A stretch of 64,000 nt of DNA from Ezakiella peruensis (lineage in GTDB: Bacteria > Bacillota > Clostridia > Tissierellales > Peptoniphilaceae): positions 62,001 through 126,000 of the forward strand of contig NZ_LT962470.1 of assembly GCF_900215725.1 (NCBI RefSeq). Reading direction: 5' to 3'. The translations under genes were made by a program, and so were the position numbers. Positions 17,092 to 24,202 of the stretch are shown piece after piece. The stretch's first letter is position 1. Every line of letters begins with the position of its first letter. The notes under the pieces are model-generated. The model had not been told where the DNA came from. It searched no databases and saw only the letters and a list, made by a program, of their open reading frames with translations.

Positions 17092-17429
17092 TAGAATTCC
17101 AACTCGTCAATTAATTTTTTCATTTGTGTGCCATGGGCCAATACTGCACCGCCTGTAATTGCAGTTGCAACATGGACTGCTTCCATGAGCTCCTTGTTGT
17201 CGCAGCCTGATTGGAGGCTGGCTTCTGTGTAAGCTTCAATGCAGTATGGGCAGTGAACAGCGTGGGCCACAGCAATGGCGATCAGATTTTTTTCTCTGGT
17301 TGTAAGAGCGCCTTCTGCAAAAACGTCTGCATAGTAGGCCATAAATTTATTCCAAAGTTCTTTGTCTAATTCTCCAAGTTCTCCCTTACCAAAAGCTTGT
17401 AGGTCTTTTCTTTCATAGTATTCACTCAT
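17091..17429 (-). CDS. AhpD-like (carboxymuconolactone decarboxylase fold) protein
   Basis: 112 residues with the redox motif CPYC at about 60-63 followed by a conserved histidine region typical of AhpD-like proteins. Members next to ArsS-type genes are described as peroxidase-like companions. It probably carries out thiol-disulfide chemistry for the pathway in the cytoplasm. The start ATG at 17429 has a GGAGGAAT site. The stop overlaps the radical SAM start by one base, which implies coupled translation. Confidence 0.8.
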   Translation of the reverse strand: MSEYYERKDLQAFGKGELGELDKELWNKFMAYYADVFAEGALTTREKNLIAIAVAHAVHCPYCIEAYTEASLQSGCDNKELMEAVHVATAITGGAVLAHGTQMKKLIDELEF

Positions 17430-17477
17430 AATATTCCTCCCTAAAATTTTATTTTTATTTTTAATCCCTTGCGAATT

Positions 17478-17915
17478 TTATCCGCAAATTTCTTCCACCA
17501 GTTCAATAGCTGTAAATATTGCCTGAGGACAAACTCTTTCGATGGTCCCATCTTCAAAGGCCTTGGATAGGTTATCGCCTTCATTTACATTAGTAGCTAA
17601 TAAATCCTTGCACATATTTGATCCCATTTTTTCTTTAAAGGCTGTCACAAACTTATGTGAAGCTTTGATGAGTTCAACCTTTCCCTCATCGTCCATGGCT
17701 CCCTTAATAAGGCCGATTACCATGAGTCCTCCGCTTAAAGCCCCACAGGTCTCCCCTGTGTAGTGGCCAAGCTCAAAGGGCTGAGCAATTTTTTTGGCTG
17801 TTTCTAGACCTAAATCAATGGCTTTTTTATTTGCAAAGTGCATGAGTACAACTTGTGAGCAATTGTAGCCTTCGCCCATCCAGGCTAGGATTTGCTCTCT
17901 TTCATTATCTTTCAT
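17478..17915 (-). CDS. C_GCAxxG_C_C family putative redox protein
   Basis: 145 residues. The family cysteines are visible: NCSQ near 19, GETCGALSGG near 56-65, MCKDLL near 102 and VCPQ near 129. The family (PF09719) is thought to be redox-active or metal-binding, but no reaction has been assigned. It is 48 bp upstream of the AhpD-like gene and 25 bp downstream of the Fe-S protein gene, with no terminator between, so it belongs to the same operon. Confidence 0.85.
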   Translation of the reverse strand: MKDNEREQILAWMGEGYNCSQVVLMHFANKKAIDLGLETAKKIAQPFELGHYTGETCGALSGGLMVIGLIKGAMDDEGKVELIKASHKFVTAFKEKMGSNMCKDLLATNVNEGDNLSKAFEDGTIERVCPQAIFTAIELVEEICG

Positions 17916-17940
17916 GTGTTTCTCCTTATCAATTTATAAT

Positions 17941-18897
17941 TTACATCTTATGATTTCTAAATTTTATTTTCAAAACATTTTTCCCGTAAGACTGGCTTGG
18001 TCTTTCGTCAACTCCCAAGACTTCGGTCAAAAAGTTTCTTACATTATTTATGCCGCTTGCCTCGAAAACCCCAGCACAAGTTGAGCAGTAAGTGTAAATA
18101 TTGTCTGCGTCAATATCCTTAATGTCTTGGTGCCAGTCGGTCTTGATTTGACCTTCGGTCTTGGATGCGCCGCCGCCCATGCCGCAGCAATTTATTTTTT
18201 TGTAAGTCCTTGTCTTGACATTTGGAGCAAATTTTTTAATGTGTTCAAAGATAGGCGAATCAAAACGCTCTGAGCAAGGGAAAAATACATGAGCCTCTTC
18301 CTCTATGGTCTTACCCTCTCCGATTTCCAATAAATATTCGTATGGGTCAATGATTTCTATGTCATCGTAGCGATTTTTCAAAAAGTGATAGCAGTTGGGG
18401 CAGCAGCAAATGAGTCGCTTGACGCCCTTGTCCCTAAAGACCTTATCTATATATTTCATCTTGGGGTCGCCACCCATTTCTGCTACTGGCTTCTTGCAGC
18501 AGTCAACGGAAAAATCCACTCCATGCTCAGCGCAGATTTCGATCATGCGTTCAGATGTCTTGGGCAAAAATCCTGGATAATTGCAGCCCAAAAATAAAAG
18601 TGTCTCCGATGGCTTTTTGCTATTGTTTCTCAGCTTGTAATTGTTTTTCATAAATTCCACAGAGCCCAGGCCCTTTGGATTCTTTTGCCTGAGTTCGAGG
18701 GCGATTTGCCTACCCGACAAATCTTTGGGGCAGACTTCCTTGCACCTGTCACACATAAAACATGAATAGCGGAGGTCTTCGCGGTCGCAAAAGTCCAGCA
18801 GATTCATAGAGTATTTTTCTAAAAATTTACAGTTTTTTGTGCAAGCCCCACACTTGATACAGTCTTGTCTAGTTCTTTCGATTTCACTTACCGTCAT
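17941..18897 (-). CDS. Fe-S protein with CCG domains (heterodisulfide-reductase-like)
   Basis: 318 residues from the ATG at 18897 (AAGGAG site 10 bp upstream; an in-frame ATG at 18999 lies inside the previous gene). Two 4Fe-4S motifs, CIKCGACTKNC and CFMCDRCKEVC, stand in the first 60 residues. Cysteine-rich CCG-type blocks follow: DCCKKP, CCCPNCYHFL and NCCGMGGG. The pattern resembles HdrD/GlpC/LutA-type electron-transfer proteins. It likely supplies or accepts electrons or reduces a disulfide-like substrate in this pathway. It overlaps the upstream glycosyltransferase gene by 14 bp. Confidence 0.8.
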   Translation of the reverse strand: MTVSEIERTRQDCIKCGACTKNCKFLEKYSMNLLDFCDREDLRYSCFMCDRCKEVCPKDLSGRQIALELRQKNPKGLGSVEFMKNNYKLRNNSKKPSETLLFLGCNYPGFLPKTSERMIEICAEHGVDFSVDCCKKPVAEMGGDPKMKYIDKVFRDKGVKRLICCCPNCYHFLKNRYDDIEIIDPYEYLLEIGEGKTIEEEAHVFFPCSERFDSPIFEHIKKFAPNVKTRTYKKINCCGMGGGASKTEGQIKTDWHQDIKDIDADNIYTYCSTCAGVFEASGINNVRNFLTEVLGVDERPSQSYGKNVLKIKFRNHKM

Positions 18898-19558
18898 AGC
18901 TTTCGTACTCCTTATGTATATCAAATATATCCCTGCCGTGCCTGTACTTCCATTGGAGCTTTTGCATTTTAAAATAGGTCCTAAAGGCTCCCTTTTCAAA
19001 GCGTCTGGCCGATGTAATTATAGGCAGGTCAATGAGTTCAATCTTCTTGCCCATTTTATTTATATCCACAGACAATTGATAGTCTTCCATCAGCGGAATT
19101 TCCTTGTAACCCCCTATGGATTCAAAGAGGTCCCTCCTTATAAAAATTCCCTGGTCACCAAAGGCAAGTTTTTGTAGCCTTAGCCTAAAGGCAGTTGTAA
19201 AATATGAATTTAATCTGAGAGCAAAAGTGTCCTTGTCAAATTTTAGCCTAAAGCACCCAATCTCGTAACCCGATTCCTCAATGGCGAGGACTGACTTTGG
19301 ATGCAAAATCGAATCCACGTGGACAAACCACAGGTATTCGGTCTTGGCATACTTGGCCGCAGCGTTCATCTGGAAGGCCCGATACTTGGCCTCTTGAATT
19401 TTTGGATAAGTAATTAGCTCATAGGTTTTATCCGTGCTAAAGCCATCGGAGAAGATGACATCAAAGTCACCCTCCAATTTCCTTAGCTGATTTTCAATTT
19501 TTGCTATATTTCCTTCCTCATTATAAGTCGGAAGAATTATCGTCACTTTTTTTGACAA
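18884..19558 (-). CDS. Family 2 glycosyltransferase, selenodomain-associated transferase 2 type
   Basis: 224 residues. A GT2 start (TIILPTYNEEGNI at 5-17), a DGFSTDKT strand near 38 and an HVDS metal-binding motif near 79 are clear. The length and the GDQGIFIRR segment fit the TIGR04283 family (rSAM/selenodomain-associated transferase 2), known from gene clusters with ArsS-like radical SAM proteins. It probably transfers a sugar or sugar-like group. The start is TTG, inside the end of the upstream VTT gene (38-bp overlap), with a weak GGTGA site, so translation likely depends on coupling. Confidence 0.85.
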   Translation of the reverse strand: MSKKVTIILPTYNEEGNIAKIENQLRKLEGDFDVIFSDGFSTDKTYELITYPKIQEAKYRAFQMNAAAKYAKTEYLWFVHVDSILHPKSVLAIEESGYEIGCFRLKFDKDTFALRLNSYFTTAFRLRLQKLAFGDQGIFIRRDLFESIGGYKEIPLMEDYQLSVDINKMGKKIELIDLPIITSARRFEKGAFRTYFKMQKLQWKYRHGRDIFDIHKEYESYDGK

Positions 19559-20225
19559 CTAAATCACCAAAATACTTTCTTGTAAAAAATATTGGCACAA
19601 TAACTATTAGAGCAAGGAGGACTGCAGCAATTATAAATGAAGCAGAACCCGGCTCCAACATCTTATCGCCAAAGTTTAAAAATATTAACGTGCCCGGAAT
19701 AATCCCAATAACCGACGAGAGCATGTGAACCCAGAACTTGACATTTGTAATCCCCGCCAGATAATTTGAAAGGCTAAAGGATACAATGGGCATGATCCTC
19801 ATTACAGTTAAAACTACAAAGAGGGATTTTTGATCTTCGGTCAAAAGTTTTTCCCTGAGTTTGCCGCTGACTCTGTTTAAAATAATTTTTTCTACAAAGT
19901 CCTTGGCTACATACCTGGATAAAAAATAAACCACAATTACATTTAGCATGGCTCCAAGCATGGTGAGGAGGCTGCCCTTGCCAATCCCGTACATTACTCC
20001 GCCTGCAAAGGCGATGACAGGAACCGGAAACATAAATATGGGCAGGACCACCCAGCATAGCACGTAAATTACCTCGCCCCAAACACCGTAGCTTTGAACA
20101 AAGTCGCGGATGTGCTCAAACTTTGCATACCTGGCCAAATAAATTGACCCGGCCACGATGATTATAGCGATTAATATTTTAATTATTTCCTGGATCTTTT
20201 GTTTCTTCGTCTTTGTATTTTTCAT
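19521..20225 (-). CDS. VTT-domain (TVP38/TMEM64) membrane protein A
   Basis: 234 residues with five or six hydrophobic segments and the VTT/SNARE-associated core (FAGGVMYGIGKGSLLTMLGA, then RIMPIVSFSLSNYLAGI). This DedA-related family includes lipid scramblases and transporters. It begins within the last 47 bp of the second VTT gene and overlaps the glycosyltransferase by 38 bp. Two different VTT proteins in tandem suggest they act together, perhaps moving a lipid-linked product or intermediate; that role is inference. Confidence 0.8.
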   Translation of the reverse strand: MKNTKTKKQKIQEIIKILIAIIIVAGSIYLARYAKFEHIRDFVQSYGVWGEVIYVLCWVVLPIFMFPVPVIAFAGGVMYGIGKGSLLTMLGAMLNVIVVYFLSRYVAKDFVEKIILNRVSGKLREKLLTEDQKSLFVVLTVMRIMPIVSFSLSNYLAGITNVKFWVHMLSSVIGIIPGTLIFLNFGDKMLEPGSASFIIAAVLLALIVIVPIFFTRKYFGDLVVKKSDDNSSDL

Positions 20226-20922
20226 CGTACATCTTCTTAGCCATCGTTACAATAGCTGAACCGCCAAATAAGATTAAGAGGCCAATAAACATCTTTTGTG
20301 CGCCGCCTGTTAGTTGAGCACCTCCGTATGAATAGATAACTGTAGCTGGTAATTGGCCAATACCTGTTGCCCAGAAAAAGCTCCAGAAACTCATAGATGT
20401 AAGTCCTGCAACATATGAAACTGGGTCAAAAGGAACAAATGGTAAAAGTCTGGCAATGATAATGGTATTTGTGCCATATCTTTCAAAAAATTGTTCAATC
20501 TTTGCTATACCTGATTTTGCATTTAATTTCTCAACAACGTCACGGCCTAAAACGCGAGCAATGTAGAAGCAGAGACCTGCTGCAACCATGGATGAGGTCC
20601 ATGAAAGGATGGCTCCCCTCCACCAGCCCCAGATAACTGCGTTTGATAGGGTTATAACAAAGGCTGGGACAGGTGCGATAATTGCTTGCAGGATCATCAA
20701 TAAAAATGAAACTGCAACTGCATATCCGCCGAAACCTCTGATGTATTCAACCACTTTATGAATGTCAGTTGTAAATACTGTTGAAACTGCTGTGTTAATC
20801 TTTGTGTTTACACTTGGTACAAAGAAATATACCAAGAGGCAGATACCAATAACGGCTAAAAGAATTATCCGTCTGGTGTTGGCCTTTTTTTGTTCTTGTG
20901 GAGTTAAATCGTGTTTTGTCAT
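20179..20922 (-). CDS. VTT-domain (TVP38/TMEM64) membrane protein B
   Basis: 247 residues, N-terminal cytoplasmic segment then a membrane anchor near 17-33 and the VTT core (APVPAFVITLSNAVIWGWWR near 90, ARLLPFVPFDPVSYVAGLTS near 160). It is clearly paralogous to the VTT gene downstream but not nearly identical to it. The start lies 9 bp after the stop of the transferase-kinase fusion, with AGAGGTGA as ribosome-binding site. Same operon. Confidence 0.8.
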   Translation of the reverse strand: MTKHDLTPQEQKKANTRRIILLAVIGICLLVYFFVPSVNTKINTAVSTVFTTDIHKVVEYIRGFGGYAVAVSFLLMILQAIIAPVPAFVITLSNAVIWGWWRGAILSWTSSMVAAGLCFYIARVLGRDVVEKLNAKSGIAKIEQFFERYGTNTIIIARLLPFVPFDPVSYVAGLTSMSFWSFFWATGIGQLPATVIYSYGGAQLTGGAQKMFIGLLILFGGSAIVTMAKKMYDEKYKDEETKDPGNN

Positions 20923-20931
20923 AATTCACCT

Positions 20932-22380
20932 CTAATAAAATCTTTCCCTTAACATTTTTAAGAAATCTAAGCTTAAAAATTTATCTATCTTATTCTCTGT
21001 ATCTTCATTTTTTATGGCCCGGTCGCTGGAGTACTCCCGCTTAGCCATGGAGCACCAGGTAACCCCCCTTAGGGTGTTGAAGGTCATAAATTGTTTTAAT
21101 AATACGCGGTTTACTGGTCGGTACTTTTCGTATTCACTTAAAAAGTTTTCGATTTCTGCGTCCGACAAAATTTTATCGGTCTTCCAATTGGTCGTAGTCG
21201 GTACCAAAAAGTGGGCCAAGTCCTGTTCGCAGTCGCCAATAATGGGCTTCTCCCAATCTATAATATAAGAATTATTATTGATAATAAAATTGCGATTGTT
21301 AAGTTCTGTATTTATTATAGACGGTCGATCCATTTGGGCATCCAAGTCATAAGAGCCTGCAATTTCCATAAGCTGGTCGATAAACTTTTCGACTTCCCTG
21401 TCCCGGTCCTCCCAAGATTTGTAGTGGGAGTACATGGACAAGCATTCCTCGTACATCATCTTGAAGGGCTTATCTGCGCGAATGAGTTTTGAATGGCTGG
21501 CGTCCATATTGTGAACGGTTGACAAAAGTCTGGCAGCTGTCGCCATGTCTTTGTCGTAATCGAGGGGCCGGCCTGTCAAATATTCCATGGTCAAAAAGCC
21601 ATAGGGAATATATTCGCCAACTTTTTTGCACTCATAGGCCTTGGGCGTTACACCTGATTTTTCTAGCTCTTTTAAGGCTCCATACTCATAGGCAATTTGG
21701 TCTTTGCCAAGTCCCATTTGACTGGCAAAGTTAATGCGAAAAACCCTATCGCCAACCTTGTAGTTGACATTATATTCGCCCCTGCCGATCAGGTCAATAT
21801 CAAAAATTCCCGTCTCTGCTCGGACCAGGTCGTCAAACTCATCTATGTCCAAGATTTCTTTTAAGACCTTGACCTTAAATCCTTTTTCTTCTGCCAGGTC
21901 AAGTGTATCTGTGAGTACGTGGGGCGTAGAATATTCTATGCCAGTAAAAATATCGCATTCCCTATTCATTCCCACCAGTCCGTAGCCGCCGTCAGCTACG
22001 GGAGCAATGACTATATCATAATCGTCAAGAGCCTCATAAGCAGACTTAATCAAGGCATCATCTATGCCAACCAAGTCCGAGCCAATTAAAATCACCTTGT
22101 CATTTGACTTGAGCTCATTATAAATGGCCTCCTTCATCCGCCTGCCCAAGCTGCCTTTGACCTGGGGCTTATGGGGAACTTTTGTAAGGTCGACATTTAA
22201 AAAATCCAATTTTTCATAAGCTCCAGTAAAATAAATCGTGCAGGGAAAGTGGTTTATGGATACAAAGGTATCTTTTATTAGCTTTCGGCAAATTGCCAAA
22301 ACTTTTTCGTCATCTATAAATTCCCTTAAACGTGATTTACAAAAACCAGGCTCAGGTGCTTTTGTGAAAAATATAATCAT
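20932..22380 (-). CDS. Fusion: DUF2064 selenodomain-associated transferase 1 + kinase-like (APH/choline kinase) domain
   Basis: 482 residues from the ATG at 22380 (AAGGAAG site; ATG 22413 in frame lies in a terminator). Residues 1-205 are the DUF2064/TIGR04282 transferase (TKAPEPGFCKSRL at 6-18, GSDLVG near 107, ADGGYGLVG near 135). From about 208 on comes an aminoglycoside/choline-kinase-like domain (GRGEYNVNYKV nucleotide loop, MEYLTGRPL). Its catalytic loop reads INTELNNRN where HxDxxxxN is usual, while the metal-binding D of IDWEKP near 365 is kept. First gene of the operon. The fusion hints that the sugar is phosphorylated or that the kinase-like part binds the product. Confidence 0.8.
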   Translation of the reverse strand: MIIFFTKAPEPGFCKSRLREFIDDEKVLAICRKLIKDTFVSINHFPCTIYFTGAYEKLDFLNVDLTKVPHKPQVKGSLGRRMKEAIYNELKSNDKVILIGSDLVGIDDALIKSAYEALDDYDIVIAPVADGGYGLVGMNRECDIFTGIEYSTPHVLTDTLDLAEEKGFKVKVLKEILDIDEFDDLVRAETGIFDIDLIGRGEYNVNYKVGDRVFRINFASQMGLGKDQIAYEYGALKELEKSGVTPKAYECKKVGEYIPYGFLTMEYLTGRPLDYDKDMATAARLLSTVHNMDASHSKLIRADKPFKMMYEECLSMYSHYKSWEDRDREVEKFIDQLMEIAGSYDLDAQMDRPSIINTELNNRNFIINNNSYIIDWEKPIIGDCEQDLAHFLVPTTTNWKTDKILSDAEIENFLSEYEKYRPVNRVLLKQFMTFNTLRGVTWCSMAKREYSSDRAIKNEDTENKIDKFLSLDFLKMLRERFY

Positions 22381-22391
22381 ATGCTCTTCCT

Positions 22392-22446
22392 TAAAAAAAC
22401 AAGGGAGATTCACCTACACTTGTTTTTAAATTGTAGAAAATCTCCC
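22392..22446 (-). terminator. Terminator between the rhodanese gene and the radical SAM operon
   Basis: GGGAGATT...AATCTCCC (22403-22410 and 22439-22446) with an inner CTACA/TGTAG pairing, followed on the minus strand by TTGTTTTTTT. It ends the rhodanese transcript just 12 bp before the next start codon, so some read-through could still feed the operon. Confidence 0.85.
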
Positions 22447-22465
22447 TTTCATATTTTTATTTAAA

Positions 22466-23182
22466 TTATTTTACTAGTTCGTATTCGTATTCCTTAGTTC
22501 CGTCGATAGCGTTTGTAACGTCATATCCTTCTTCAGCAAGCTTGTGAGCTCCGCCAAATGATCTGTTTCCTGAATAGCAGTATGTTAGAACTGGCTTATC
22601 CTTTGGAATTTGATCTAGGATATTTAAAACGTCATCAGCTGTTGTGTTGATAGCGCCTGCAATGTGGCCTTCGTTGAAGTCTTTTTCTTCTCTGAAGTCA
22701 AGAATTGTAACGTCGCCCTTAATAAGTTCAGCAAATTCTGGTCCAAGAACTGATTTAGCCTTGGTCATAGTTGTGTATGCGAAGTCTTTTACGCCTTCAG
22801 CATTTAAAACCTTTGTAAAGCCATTGTCTTGAAGAATTTTTTGAGCTTCTCCACTCTTCTTACCTGTGTTGCAAACTGTGATAACATTCTTATCTTTGAA
22901 AGATTCGATTTCTGAAAGTCTGCTTTCAAGTGTATCAAGTGGAATGTTGATAGCGTGTTTTACGTGTCCTTCGTTATATTGTTCAGGACCTCTAACGTCG
23001 ATTACAAGGTAGTTTTCTTTTTCCTTGTTGTCTTCTTCAATCTTGTCTAAGTCTGCACCTGAGATTGTACCATCAGCGCTTGCTGTTGAATCAGTCTTTG
23101 CTGGTGCATCATTTGATTTACATCCAGCAAAAGCTAATAATAAAGCAAGGATGCAAACTAAAAAAATATTTTGTTTTTTCAT
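22466..23182 (-). CDS. Lipoprotein with two rhodanese domains
   Basis: 238 residues. A lipoprotein signal peptide ends in LAFAGC (Cys20), so the protein is anchored outside the membrane. Two rhodanese domains follow: residues 45-130 with catalytic CNTGKKSG and 140-235 with CYSGNRS. Both active-site cysteines are present. Rhodaneses carry sulfane sulfur as a persulfide. Its position upstream of the radical SAM operon suggests a link with sulfur or selenium delivery, but the terminator between them makes that uncertain. The ATG at 23182 has a GGAGGAA site. Confidence 0.85.
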   Translation of the reverse strand: MKKQNIFLVCILALLLAFAGCKSNDAPAKTDSTASADGTISGADLDKIEEDNKEKENYLVIDVRGPEQYNEGHVKHAINIPLDTLESRLSEIESFKDKNVITVCNTGKKSGEAQKILQDNGFTKVLNAEGVKDFAYTTMTKAKSVLGPEFAELIKGDVTILDFREEKDFNEGHIAGAINTTADDVLNILDQIPKDKPVLTYCYSGNRSFGGAHKLAEEGYDVTNAIDGTKEYEYELVK

Positions 23183-23207
23183 AATTTCCTCCTAAATGAA
23201 AATATCT

Positions 23208-23259
23208 AGTGGCAATAGCCACTTTCGATATTATAGCAGATAATGATAAAAATATCCAA
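23208..23259 (-). promoter_or_regulatory. Promoter and 5'-end stem-loop of the rhodanese lipoprotein
   Basis: Minus-strand TTGGAT (23254-23259), 18-bp spacer and TATAAT (23230-23235). Immediately downstream, AATATC-AGTGGC-loop-GCCACT-GATATT folds into a hairpin that would form the very 5' end of the mRNA. Confidence 0.6.
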
Positions 23260-23316
23260 TAAATTCCATCTATAAGAAAAGCCGACCTATAGATGAAACT
23301 TATAATGCAAAGTGCT

Positions 23317-23604
23317 AAATTTTTTCCAAAATGAAAGGCCTTACATATATATTTGCAAATTACATTTTAAAAATACAATACTCTGCCCTCAAAAGTTTAA
23401 AGACCTGGAGAAACTTAAATAAAATTTGCAAATGCAAATAAAAAATAAATTAAAATCAAGAAATTTTTTCCAAAATGAAAGGCCTTTGATATCCTAAGGT
23501 AAATTGCATTTTATAAAAATAATTCTCTGCCCTTTGAAGATTGAAGGCCTGAAGATTTTAAATAAAAATTGAGAAGCGAAAATAAAAAAATGCAATAAAA
23601 AAAG
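23317..23604. repeat. Two diverged tandem copies of a 144-bp AT-rich unit
   Basis: Both copies (23317-23460 and 23461-23604) begin with the same 27 bp, starting AAATTTTTTCCAAAATGAAA, and share a CTCTGCCCT block and a TTAAATAAAA block at the same spacing. The rest has drifted. No reading frame or RNA family was recognised in this 445-bp gene-free stretch. Confidence 0.75.
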
Positions 23605-23617
23605 AGCTTTCGCTCTT
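23593..23617 (-). terminator. Terminator of the tRNA-Ser/SRP RNA unit
   Basis: AAGAGC-GAAA-GCTCTT hairpin at 23602-23617 followed by TTTTTATTG on the minus strand, 10 bp past the SRP RNA 3' end. Confidence 0.9.
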
Positions 23618-23627
23618 AAATATGTAA

Positions 23628-23895
23628 GGTGCGGACTTAGAATCGAACATTTGCAACCGTGCCCACCATGGCACTTGGCTCCTCACGGATGGCTATATGT
23701 CACACGAAAGAAACGCGTATCGCTGCTTCGTTCCCGACCTGACGAGGTTCGGCGCACTTTACGTTGCATATAGGTCCAATGTATCAACACCAAGATGCCA
23801 CAATAGCATCCGACCACAAAAAGCCCTCAAAAAAGTCAGACTCTGCTACAGCGGATTGCAGATTACAAGGAACCGCTAGCCCCCCGTCTTGCACC
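23628..23895 (-). ncRNA. ffs: Signal recognition particle RNA, large Bacillus type
   Basis: About 268 nt. The conserved helix 8 core GTCAGGTCGGGAACGAAGCA is present near the 3' third, with the GGAA tetraloop. The 5' domain has the Alu-like CTAGCGG...CCGCTGTAGC segment of large Gram-positive SRP RNAs, and the ends pair (GGTGC...GCACC). The pair closing the GGAA loop is G-C instead of the usual C-G, a compensated change. It guides secretory ribosomes with Ffh. It directly follows tRNA-Ser and both probably come from one precursor. Confidence 0.9.
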
Positions 23896-23896
23896 A

Positions 23897-23986
23897 TGGC
23901 GGAGAGAGAGGGATTCGAACCCTCGATACGTTTAAGCGTATACTCGCTTTCCAGGCGGGCGCCTTCAACCGCTCGGCCATCTCTCC
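23897..23986 (-). tRNA. tRNA-Ser (GGA)
   Basis: 90 nt with acceptor GGAGAGA/TCTCTCC, a long variable arm (TATACGC...CGTAT) typical of serine tRNAs, a TTCGAAT T-loop and an encoded CCA end. The anticodon loop CTGGAAA gives anticodon GGA, reading UCC/UCU. The anticodon stem CCCGC/GCGAG contains one C-A mismatch. It is followed one base later by the SRP RNA. Confidence 0.95.
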
Positions 23987-24038
23987 ATGAGCTATTATTA
24001 TAAATGATTTTTAATAATTTGTCAAATAGAATTTGTAT

Positions 24039-24067
24039 TTGTAAAAGGTCTTTTAGAGTGCTATAAT
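24039..24067 (+). promoter_or_regulatory. Promoter of the ABC-F leader and gene
   Basis: TTGTAA (24039-24044), 17-bp spacer, perfect TATAAT (24062-24067). The transcript would start near 24074 and carry a leader of about 130 nt. Confidence 0.75.
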
Positions 24068-24099
24068 AAAGTTATCATTTACAGAAAGGAAGTGTCAAG

Positions 24100-24117
24100 A
24101 TGACAATTATGGCTTAA
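24100..24117 (+). CDS. Leader peptide (five codons) of the ABC-F gene
   Basis: ATG ACA ATT ATG GCT TAA, encoding MTIMA, is preceded at 7 bp by AAAGGAAG. Short translated leaders of this kind precede antibiotic-inducible ABC-F and erm genes, where a stalled ribosome changes downstream folding. A GGCT-TAAG-AGCC hairpin overlaps its stop codon. No other reason for such a well-placed ribosome-binding site is seen. Confidence 0.6.
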   Translation: MTIMA

Positions 24118-24151
24118 GAGCCTTCAAATGAGGGCACAGATCAAAACAGAC

Positions 24152-24199
24152 GCGGAATTTGTGTCCAACAAATCCGCCTTATAAAAATAATAAGGAGGA
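24152..24199 (+). promoter_or_regulatory. Mutually exclusive leader hairpins; one sequesters the ribosome-binding site
   Basis: Hairpin 1 pairs GCGGAaTTTGT (24152-24162) with ACAAATCCGC (up to 24177). Hairpin 2 pairs TCCGCCTTAT (24173-24182) with ATAAGGAGGA (24190-24199), nine pairs with one mismatch, burying the GGAGG of the ABC-F gene. The segment TCCGC is used by both, so only one can form. Hairpin 1 would leave the site open. Confidence 0.65.
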
Positions 24200-24202
24200 A
24201 AT

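Noticed and set aside
23317-23604. Possible CRISPR or phage attachment site
   Set aside because: Only two diverged 144-bp units; no spacers, integrase or prophage genes nearby.
23697-24003. Plus-strand frames over the SRP RNA and tRNA-Ser
   Set aside because: They cover structured RNA genes on the other strand; a typical false ORF over tRNA-Ser.
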